Origin: CAZXCK01 sp964639225
GTDB taxonomy: Bacteria > Chloroflexota > Anaerolineae > Aggregatilineales > Phototrophicaceae
Length of the DNA: 9,865 nt
Direction: 5' to 3'
NCBI GenBank assembly: GCA_964639225.1
Contig: CAZXCK010000144.1
Coordinates: 1-9,865, forward strand
Shown here: positions 1 to 5,444 of the stretch, in pieces
How the letters are laid out: the number at the start of each line of letters is the position of its first letter
Position numbering within the stretch: position 1 is the stretch's first letter
Notes under the pieces: model-generated
The model's database searches: none
Told to the model about the DNA's origin: nothing
What the model saw: only the letters and a program-made list of their open reading frames with translations
Translations under genes and position numbers: made by a program

Positions 1-556
1 GCAGAGCCAGGCTGGCCCTGGATAATGCCCCAACAGATTGAATCACACCACTAGGGGGGAGAGGTGATTGCTGCGTGAAACTGAGTGAGGTTCGCCTCTC
101 TGCTTGCTGCGGTTTTCGGGTATCTCCGCTGGTCGCAGACAAACTGCAGAATGTGTGACGTTCTCTGATCACTTCGATCGAAGCGTGATCGGATCATAAA
201 AGGCCCGGTGTTCATCGACGGGCATGTGTCCATCATCAAGTCCAAGATGGCAAAGTGCCCATCCCTCGAAAACCCCAAGAACGGACTGTGTCTCATAAAC
301 GGTTCAAAGTATTGGGCGACGAAGCGCGTGAACCGCTCCTGTTGGCAACCTCATGAAGTTCCGCAAGGACATGGCGGGCTCTGGTCGTCGACAGCCCGGA
401 ACCGGGACTTACTTGACCACGGAGGCGTCAGTATGGACATCGTCGGCATTGGAAGCCTCGCGTATCAGATATTCCTGGAACATCGCAAGCCGAAAGACGA
501 CAGGAAAGCGGCCCACGAGCAATTCCATCGTAACCGATCAGCTCGGCCGTCCTGAG
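1..556. other. Left flank with no recognisable gene
   Basis: No reading frame here resembles a protein family I recognise. An open frame on the plus strand (208-555) contains an ATG at 433 preceded by a GGAGG at 421-425, which would give a 40-residue peptide (MDIVGIGSLAYQ...) ending at 555. It could be the broken start of a former gene, but nothing confirms it. The frame carrying the IS3 orfB remnant is also open back to 353, yet its first 68 or so residues look nothing like an IS3 transposase. The stretch is best treated as scrambled or intergenic DNA next to a truncated insertion sequence. Confidence 0.5.
167..196. repeat. Nested inverted repeats, GATCA/TGATC with CTTCGATCGAAG core
   Basis: A perfect 12-bp palindrome CTTCGATCGAAG (172-183) is flanked by GATCA (167-171) and TGATC (186-190), with a two-base bulge. 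A further GATCA lies at 192-196, so TGATC-G-GATCA forms a second small palindrome. No T-run follows on either strand, so it does not look like an intrinsic terminator. It could be an operator or leftover mobile DNA; there is no gene nearby to tie it to. Confidence 0.4.
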
Positions 557-1243
557 GTGAATCTCGCGGTCTACCGTGCTGCCTGGTCCAGGTCGGACCG
601 CAGGGTGCAGCAGATGGGCCAAAAAGGTGTTGTACGCGGCCGCAAACCGCGCACGACGATACCGAACGATCTGGCCGCTCGGCCTGCGGACCTGGTCGAC
701 CGCAACTTCACGGCCACCCGACCGAGCCAGTTGTGGGTGGCGGACCTGACCTACGTCGCGACCTGGGCCGGGTTCGTATACGTCGCGTTCGTGATCGATG
801 TCTTCTCGCGGATGATCGTGGGCTGGCGGGTGTCGCGCTCGCTGCGCAGCGACCTGGCTCTGGACGCGCTGGAGCAGGCGCTGCACGCGCGCGACGACAC
901 GAAAGGTCTGATCCATCACAGTGACCGCGGCGTACAGTACGTGTCGATCCGTTACACGGAGCGGCTGGCCGAAGCCGGCATCGAGCCTTCAGTCGGCAGC
1001 GTCGGCGACTCGTACGACAACGCCATGGCCGAGACCATCAACGGGCTGTTCAAGGCCGAGGTAATCTGGCACCTCGGTCCCTGGTGTGGGGTCGACCAGG
1101 TCGAGATGGAGACGTTGATCTGGGTCGACTGGTTCAACAACCGACGATTGCTCGAACCGATTGGCGATATCCCACCTCGGGAATTTGAGGAGGCGTGGTA
1201 TACTCGTCAGGCAGGTGTGACCACCGAGGTCGCACTCACATGA
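557..1243 (+). pseudogene. IS3-family transposase OrfB, truncated and internally deleted
   Basis: DDE integrase-type (rve) transposase, the catalytic part of an IS3 OrfAB transposase. Family-like sequence begins at about VNLAVYRAAW (557-586). It jumps directly to RRVQQMGQKGVVRGRK, apparently missing roughly 18-20 residues of the HTH_21/linker region, and is then continuous to the TGA at 1241-1243. The catalytic triad is intact: Asp in VADLTYV (743-745), Asp in HHSDRGVQY (923-925) and Glu in NAMAETINGLFKAE (1031-1033). The second Asp and the Glu are separated by 35 residues, the expected D(35)E spacing. The N-terminal third is missing, there is no orfA and no credible start, so it is almost certainly inactive. 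The frame is open upstream to 353, but that extension is not transposase-like. Confidence 0.85.
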
Positions 1244-1273
1244 AACGGTCTCCGGAATACCCGGGGCGGTTCA
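1241..1273. repeat. Right terminal inverted repeat of the IS3 remnant
   Basis: The sequence from the orfB stop to 1273 ends in CCCGGGGCGGTTCA, which I recognise as the typical outer end of this IS3 branch. Its left-end partner is absent from the window. The last five bases GTTCA pair with TGAAC at 1276-1280 across a two-base gap, making a small palindrome at the IS/flank boundary. Confidence 0.6.
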
Positions 1274-1305
1274 AGTGAACGATCCCGCCGAGGAGTAACC
1301 GCACC

Positions 1306-2238
1306 ATGGACAAGCGCTTCGCCGTGACGGGAGTGGGAGGCTACATCGCACCCCGCCATCTCCAAGCAATTCGCGACACCGGGAATATCCTCGTTGCGGC
1401 ATGTGACCCATTCGACTCAGTCGGTATCCTAGACCGGTACTTCATGGACGCGCGATTCTTCAAGGAATTCGAGCGTTTTGATCGCCACCTCGACAAGTTA
1501 CGGCGGCAAGGCAGCGGCATTGACTATCTATCGATTTGCTCGCCGAATTACCTCCACGACGCTCATATCCGACTTGCCCTTCGAGTATCTGCCGACGCCA
1601 TCTGCGAGAAACCTCTAGTACTCAGTCCATGGAATCTCGACGCCCTTGCTGACTTTGAGCGAGAGACCGGACGCCGTGTCCACACGATTCTCCAACTTCG
1701 CCTTCATCCTGCGATCGAAGACCTTCGTCAGCGGATGAAGACGACCAAGAGCCGTGCTAGCATCGACCTGACCTACATCACCTCTCGTGGACGCTGGTAC
1801 GCTATCTCTTGGAAGGGCGACGAATCTCGTTCCGGTGGCGTCGTCACCAACATCGGAATCCACTTCTTCGACATGTTGATGTGGATATTCGGACCGCTGC
1901 GACGAAGCGAGGTCCATCTCTACGAGAACAATCGAGCCGGTGGCTTCCTAGAGCTTGAGCAGGCCGACGTTCGTTGGTACCTGTCTCTTGAGCGGGCCGA
2001 CCTTCCAGCGACCGCAACCGACGCGGGCATGACAACGTACCGCTCACTCGCCATCGACAAGACGGATTTCGAATTCTCGACCGGCTTCACGGACCTTCAC
2101 ACGTCGATGTACAAGCGCATCCTCGCCGGCAGCGGCTTTGGAATCAGCGACGCAAGACCCTCTATCGAACTGGTGCACGGGATCCGGAGCGAGCCGATCA
2201 AGGCGCCGGCTGGCGACCGCGCGCACCCCTACTTGTAG
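1306..2238 (+). CDS. wbpB: UDP-GlcNAcA 3-dehydrogenase, WbpB/WlbA family
   Basis: Gfo/Idh/MocA-family NAD-dependent dehydrogenase of 310 residues, the usual size for WbpB/WlbA (about 310-316). The known family reaction is oxidation of UDP-N-acetylglucosaminuronic acid at C3 to the 3-keto sugar. This is a step toward UDP-2,3-diacetamido-2,3-dideoxy-uronic acids used in O-antigen and other surface glycans. Visible features: Rossmann start VTGVGGYIAPRHL (7-19), SICSPNYLHDAH (76-87), the cofactor/active-site EKP (101-103), GRWYAISWKGD (162-172) and SGGVVTNIGIHFFDML (176-191). Lys102 and His186 match the catalytic Lys/His pair of WlbA. The ATG at 1306 has an AGGAG at 1291-1295. It is the first gene of a rightward operon; the sulfotransferase starts 19 bp after its stop. 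The enzymes normally beside it (WbpA, WbpE, WbpD types) are missing from the window, and the region upstream is IS debris. Confidence 0.88.
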   Translation: MDKRFAVTGVGGYIAPRHLQAIRDTGNILVAACDPFDSVGILDRYFMDARFFKEFERFDRHLDKLRRQGSGIDYLSICSPNYLHDAHIRLALRVSADAICEKPLVLSPWNLDALADFERETGRRVHTILQLRLHPAIEDLRQRMKTTKSRASIDLTYITSRGRWYAISWKGDESRSGGVVTNIGIHFFDMLMWIFGPLRRSEVHLYENNRAGGFLELEQADVRWYLSLERADLPATATDAGMTTYRSLAIDKTDFEFSTGFTDLHTSMYKRILAGSGFGISDARPSIELVHGIRSEPIKAPAGDRAHPYL

Positions 2239-2257
2239 GCATGTGGAGTTGGATTCG

Positions 2258-3208
2258 ATGCTGTTGGAGAAGCTTTCTCAGATGTTCTTGTCAAAGACAG
2301 CGGGCTTTGTTTCTCCACTTTTGAGGAGCTGGGAGAATACCAAATTCTTTCAGTCACCTAGTGGTGATTACTCCGTGGTATTCATCATTGGAGCACCCAG
2401 AACTGGGTCAACGATTCTCTACCAAGCCCTCACCAACACCTATCAATTCGCCTACATAGACAACACCGCCTGTACATGGCATCGTAACTTACGCTTTGGC
2501 CTTTGGCTTAGCCAGAAAAAATACGGCAATCGCTCTCACAATAACTTCAAAGCGGAACATGGCGATACTCGCAAGTTCGGTGGTCACGCTCCCAGTGAAT
2601 GTGGGCAATTCTGGTATCGGTGGCTTCCGAAAGATAGGCACTTTATCGATCATGATGAAGTGAACGAGACAATGGTCTCTGACATCCGGAAGGAAGTGCT
2701 GGGCGCTATTGCATTCCTTCAGAAACCTCTCTTGTTCAAGAACCTCAACACCGGTCAACGACTGCGCCTTGTTCACAAGGCCTTTCCTGAAGCAAAGATC
2801 ATTTTTGTGCGAAGAGATCCACGATTCGTTATTCGCTCGATATTGCGCGCACGGAAAGACAGAGGGAAATCAGAGGGTCAGTGGTGGAGTATAATGCCGC
2901 CGAATGTGAACACGTTGTTGGACCTCCCAGAGTGCGATATGTGCGCCGCGCAGGCCTATTATCTTGAACGCCAGATCGAAGAGGACCTTACTCTGTTTCC
3001 TCGCGACAACGTGCAGGAAGTTCACTATCAGCATTTCGGTGAGTGCCTGATCCATCGGTTGGGTCAATGGTCAGGTGCAACTGTTCGATCTGACGGCGAC
3101 TGCCCCAAATTCCAGCATGATGACCCTCAACAACTTTCACCCCAGGAACGTGACGAGCTGGCTCACCTAGCGAAGAAGTACCCTTTCAGGAAGGAACTGT
3201 TCGCTTGA
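2258..3208 (+). CDS. Sulfotransferase family protein (PAPS-dependent type)
   Basis: Predicted cytoplasmic sulfotransferase of 316 residues, of the Sulfotransfer_3-like kind. Family role: transfer of sulfate from 3'-phosphoadenylyl sulfate to a hydroxyl or amine, here plausibly on a sugar of the glycan. The 5'-phosphosulfate-binding loop is IIGAPRTGST (43-52). The 3'-phosphate-binding stretch is FVRRDPRFVIRSIL (183-196), with the expected Arg (185 or 186) and Ser194. A GGHAPSECGQFWYRW block (108-122) and LLFKNLN (158-164) are further family-like elements. I chose the ATG at 2258 because GGAG lies at 2245-2248, 9 bases upstream; the frame is open further upstream but overlaps wbpB out of frame. 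It sits 19 bp after wbpB and overlaps the next gene by 4 bp, so the three are probably co-transcribed. The gene reads noticeably AT-richer than wbpB, hinting at a separate origin. The acceptor is unknown. Confidence 0.82.
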   Translation: MLLEKLSQMFLSKTAGFVSPLLRSWENTKFFQSPSGDYSVVFIIGAPRTGSTILYQALTNTYQFAYIDNTACTWHRNLRFGLWLSQKKYGNRSHNNFKAEHGDTRKFGGHAPSECGQFWYRWLPKDRHFIDHDEVNETMVSDIRKEVLGAIAFLQKPLLFKNLNTGQRLRLVHKAFPEAKIIFVRRDPRFVIRSILRARKDRGKSEGQWWSIMPPNVNTLLDLPECDMCAAQAYYLERQIEEDLTLFPRDNVQEVHYQHFGECLIHRLGQWSGATVRSDGDCPKFQHDDPQQLSPQERDELAHLAKKYPFRKELFA

Positions 3209-4149
3209 AACAGGTATACCGTGAACTCTGTGAGAATGAGCCGACAATACCAGTGTTTTCCCAAGCGTGGTGGCTGGACGCTGTTGCTGGCCATGAATGG
3301 GACGTAATATTGGTTACCAGGAAGGGCCACATTGTCGGTGCCTTGCCTTATGTCACGCGCAAGAAGTGGGGCTTTCGTCTACTGACACAACCCATACTGA
3401 CCCAGACCTTAGGCCCATGGATCAGGCCAACAGAGAAGTCTTATTCAAAGCAGCTTGCCTATGAAAAAAATGTCCTAGGTGAGCTGTCTGATCAGTTACC
3501 CCGATACGATTACTTTGCTCAAGCTTGGCATTGTGATCTGCAGAACTGGCTGCCGTTCTACTGGCGTGGGTTTGAACAGACAACCCGCTACACCTACAGG
3601 CTAGATCTCACAAGAGATGAAAACGAGCTGTGGAAGAAACTGCAGCAAAACATTCGTGGCGATATTCGCAAAGCCGAGGACAGAGTCGGTCTCCAGATAC
3701 GTGCCGGTACTCTTGGGGAATTTCTACGCCTTAATCGATTTGTGTTCGCGCGGCAACGAAAGCCTGTTCCTTATGCGGAGGCAGTCGTTGAACGCATTGA
3801 TGCGGCTGCATCAGTTCGAGACGCACGTGACTGCCTGGTAGCGGAGGACCCCGAAGGGCGGTTGCATGCTGGTGCCTATATCGTGCGTGGTGGCAATACT
3901 GCCTACTACTTGATGGGCGGTGGAGATCCCATGCTCCGCAACAGCGGTGCAACGAGTTTGGTAATGTGGGAAGCTATTCGCTCCCAGCCGGACACGGTAG
4001 AGATCTTCGATTTTGAGGGTTCGATGATCGAACCCGTTGAGCGCTTCTTTAGAGCCTTTGGTGCGGTACAGACACCGTATTCTTATGTGACCCGTAGCAA
4101 CTCGAAGTTGCTCAAGTTGCTGAACGCGCTTCATTCATTACGTGGCTAA
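3205..4149 (+). CDS. FemAB-like / GNAT-fold acyltransferase (Acetyltransf_6 type)
   Basis: Protein of 314 residues resembling FemAB/CelD-like GNAT acyltransferases common in polysaccharide loci. Supporting motifs are PVFSQAWWLDAV (16-27), the conserved NIRGDIRKAED region (149-159) and the C-terminal hallmark FDFEGSM...VERFFRAFGAVQTPY (268-292). Members transfer acyl or aminoacyl groups, and the exact donor and acceptor cannot be read from sequence. Translation starts at TTG (3205-3207), overlapping the sulfotransferase TGA (3206-3208) as TTGA. An AGGAAGGA at 3188-3195 lies 9 bases upstream, so this start is well placed and probably translationally coupled. No signal peptide or membrane segment is seen, so it is likely cytoplasmic. 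In context it may modify an amino sugar made through the WbpB route (inference). The stop lies 31 bp before the next IS3 remnant. Confidence 0.75.
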   Translation: MKQVYRELCENEPTIPVFSQAWWLDAVAGHEWDVILVTRKGHIVGALPYVTRKKWGFRLLTQPILTQTLGPWIRPTEKSYSKQLAYEKNVLGELSDQLPRYDYFAQAWHCDLQNWLPFYWRGFEQTTRYTYRLDLTRDENELWKKLQQNIRGDIRKAEDRVGLQIRAGTLGEFLRLNRFVFARQRKPVPYAEAVVERIDAAASVRDARDCLVAEDPEGRLHAGAYIVRGGNTAYYLMGGGDPMLRNSGATSLVMWEAIRSQPDTVEIFDFEGSMIEPVERFFRAFGAVQTPYSYVTRSNSKLLKLLNALHSLRG

Positions 4150-4210
4150 TTGGAACTTTCCGATTGCGCAACTCCTCTTCTGGGCTTCCCTCGGTTCTCT
4201 AGACACTTCC

Positions 4211-4229
4211 TCGGCTATACTGTAGCCGA
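4211..4229 (+). promoter_or_regulatory. Stem-loop overlapping TATACT just upstream of the IS3 orfA ribosome-binding site
   Basis: TCGGCTA (4211-4217) and TAGCCGA (4223-4229) form a perfect 7-bp stem with a 5-base loop. A TATACT (4216-4221), similar to a -10 box, lies inside it, and GGAGGA (4231-4236) follows immediately before the ATG at 4241. No strong -35 is visible at 17 bp. Placement suggests an IS-end promoter, or a structure that limits transposase translation from read-through transcripts, as known for some other IS elements. The function here is inferred. Confidence 0.4.
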
Positions 4230-4240
4230 AGGAGGAGTCA

Positions 4241-4390
4241 ATGAGCAGCCCCCGTTATACGCAGGAGTTCCGGGACGAGGCCGTCCGTCAGGTCACCGAG
4301 CGAAACTACCCCGCCAAGGAAATAGCCGAGCGGCTCGGCATCGCTCTTAATACGCTCTACATCTGGACCAGAAAGGCTCGGCCAGCTCTC
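4241..4390 (+). pseudogene. IS3-family OrfA (HTH_Tnp_1), truncated after about 50 residues
   Basis: The first 48 or so residues (MSSPRYTQEFRDEAVRQV..., then KEIAERLGIALNTLYIWTRKARP) match the N-terminal helix-turn-helix of IS3-family OrfA, which binds the terminal repeats. The start has GGAGGA 4 bases upstream. After KARP the reading frame stays open to 4501 but the sequence is no longer OrfA-like: it is the antisense of the GT2 gene's C-terminus. The leucine-zipper half, the frameshift region and all of orfB are missing, so it cannot encode a working transposase. Confidence 0.78.
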
Positions 4391-4403
4391 CGTGGAGGCT
4401 ACG

Positions 4404-5387
4404 TCAAGAATTGCGACAAGGATCGGGACGGTACCGAAGAAGGCGCCAGATTAAGCCACAAATTGATCCCAGGCCATAGGCGAGGTGGAGCGCGAAAGTA
4501 AGTCCTGTCAAGAGTAGGAGTGAGTGGGGACTATATACCCTGGACAAAGAAGCATACGCCAGAAGCACAGCAGAAATGTACAGAGCCATGAGGCCTGCAA
4601 GGCAAAAGGGGTTGAGCACCGCGAGGCTGATCAAAAGCAGGGTGAAGACGAGCGGGGCCAGGTGTCTGGCGCGATATTTGCCGCTCCTGATCACCCAATA
4701 TCCATTCCGAGCAGCCTGGGTCAGGAAGCCTCTCAGGGTGGCGCGACTGAAGTAGGAGGCCTGGAGTTCGGGTGAAGTAAGCAGATCATAGCCTGCATCC
4801 ACGACCCGTGAATGGAACTCGATATCTTGGTTGCGGTCTAAATGCTCATTAAACAGGCCCACTTCGTCGAACACATCGCGCCGGTACACGGCAAAAACAG
4901 CTGTGTCGGTAATGGAATCAGTCTTGAGCCCGATCCGGAATGATGAATTGCCAACGCCAACCGGGTTGGAGAGCGCCGTTGCAATCAAGTTACCAATTGG
5001 TGTGTCAGATTTGGTTTCGAGTACACCGCCTACGGCAGCCAGCGTTGGGTTCTGCTCCAGCTTCTGGATGCCCAAGCGAACATAATCAGGCATGAGGCCG
5101 GCATGCACATCAGTCCTGATGACGTACTTCCCTGCGGACTCTGCTATGGCGATGTTCCAACCTGCGGCCAGGGAGTGCTTCTCATTGGGAATGATCCGGT
5201 AGCGTATGCCACTGCCAGAGAGCAGCGCTTCGGCAAGAGCCACGGTATTGTCCGTGGACATGCCGTCAACGACCAGAACTTCAGCGTCGCGCTGCCCAAT
5301 GTCCTGGGCGAGCACCGACTCAAGGCAGTTGGTGATATGCTTCTCGCCATTCCGGACGACGATCAACATGGACACCGTGCAGCTCAT
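4404..5387 (-). CDS. Family 2 glycosyltransferase with C-terminal membrane domain, ExoA-like
   Basis: GT-A fold glycosyltransferase of 327 residues. The N-terminal catalytic domain starts at VSMLIVVRNGEKHI (5-18) and has VLVVDGMSTDNT (37-48), a DxD-equivalent RTDVHAG (91-97), and the acceptor-site motif RNQDIEFHSR (185-194). Two or three hydrophobic segments follow at about 242-260, 262-280 and 288-315, so the enzyme should be anchored in the inner membrane with its catalytic domain in the cytoplasm. The architecture resembles ExoA-type enzymes of exopolysaccharide synthesis; donor and acceptor are unknown. The ATG (5385-5387) has GGGGGA 5 bases upstream (5393-5398). It originally overlapped the stop of the propeller gene as ATGA, and that coupling is now broken by IS66. 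Its stop lies about 14-20 bp from the IS3 remnant on the opposite strand, so the last few residues could have been altered by that rearrangement. Confidence 0.87.
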   Translation of the reverse strand: MSCTVSMLIVVRNGEKHITNCLESVLAQDIGQRDAEVLVVDGMSTDNTVALAEALLSGSGIRYRIIPNEKHSLAAGWNIAIAESAGKYVIRTDVHAGLMPDYVRLGIQKLEQNPTLAAVGGVLETKSDTPIGNLIATALSNPVGVGNSSFRIGLKTDSITDTAVFAVYRRDVFDEVGLFNEHLDRNQDIEFHSRVVDAGYDLLTSPELQASYFSRATLRGFLTQAARNGYWVIRSGKYRARHLAPLVFTLLLISLAVLNPFCLAGLMALYISAVLLAYASLSRVYSPHSLLLLTGLTFALHLAYGLGSICGLIWRLLRYRPDPCRNS

Positions 5388-5398
5388 TTCATTCCCCC
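5384..5398 (-). promoter_or_regulatory. Ribosome-binding site and relic ATGA overlap for the GT2 gene
   Basis: Reading leftward, GGGGGA (5398-5393), five spacer bases, then ATGA. The ATG (5387-5385) starts the GT2 gene and the TGA (5386-5384) is the original stop of the propeller gene. Both lie on the GT2 side of the IS66 insertion, so the glycosyltransferase retains its own initiation signal although the upstream coupling gene now ends elsewhere. Confidence 0.7.
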
Positions 5399-5410
5399 AT
5401 GCGGAGCTTG

Positions 5411-5418
5411 CTGTCGGG
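5411..5418. repeat. Target site duplication of IS66, left copy
   Basis: CTGTCGGG directly abuts the left terminal repeat and is identical to 6972-6979. Eight bases is the expected duplication length for IS66-family transposition. Confidence 0.93.
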
Positions 5419-5444
5419 GTAAGAGTTCAGCCTTCTGCAACGCC
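5419..5444. repeat. IS66 terminal inverted repeat, left
   Basis: Begins GTAAGAGTTCAGCC at the left edge and matches the reverse complement of 6946-6971 at 25 of 26 positions; the one difference is at position 15 (T here, A in the partner). The tnpC stop codon (5427-5429) lies inside this repeat. Confidence 0.95.

Larger units (their letters stand above)
557..1273 (+). mobile_element. 3' remnant of an IS3-family insertion sequence
   Basis: This segment carries the distal part of an IS3 orfB followed by a right terminal inverted repeat that ends in GGGGCGGTTCA at 1273. The matching left end (expected to begin TGAACCGCCCCGGG) and orfA are not found in the 556 bases upstream, so the element is truncated on its left side. 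The orfB product resembles the IS51-like branch of IS3 (my recollection of the family, not a search). The remnant ends 32 bp before the wbpB-like start codon, so it has replaced the original upstream region of that operon. Confidence 0.8.
4181..4390 (+). mobile_element. 5' remnant of a second IS3-family element
   Basis: The segment begins with a probable left end (TGGGCTTCCCTCGG... from about 4181), followed by a stem-loop, a strong ribosome-binding site and the first third of an orfA. Homology stops at about 4384-4400, directly beside the stop codon of the convergent GT2 gene; orfB and the right end are absent. The exact left boundary is a judgement, and TGGAACTTTCC at 4151 is another possible edge. 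OrfA is of a different style from what usually accompanies the orfB at 557-1243, so these are probably two different elements. Confidence 0.65.

Noticed and set aside
353..1243. The full 296-codon frame as an intact IS3 OrfB
   Set aside because: The length fits, but the first 68 or so residues do not resemble OrfB and a linker segment is missing. Transposase homology starts only near 557.
2138..2257. N-terminal extension of the sulfotransferase into wbpB
   Set aside because: It would overlap wbpB by about 100 bases out of frame with no conserved residues, while the ATG at 2258 has a well-spaced GGAG.
557..4390. A simple composite transposon with two copies of one IS3 element
   Set aside because: Both elements are truncated on their outer sides, and the orfA and orfB parts appear to come from different IS3 branches. 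No target duplication can be identified.
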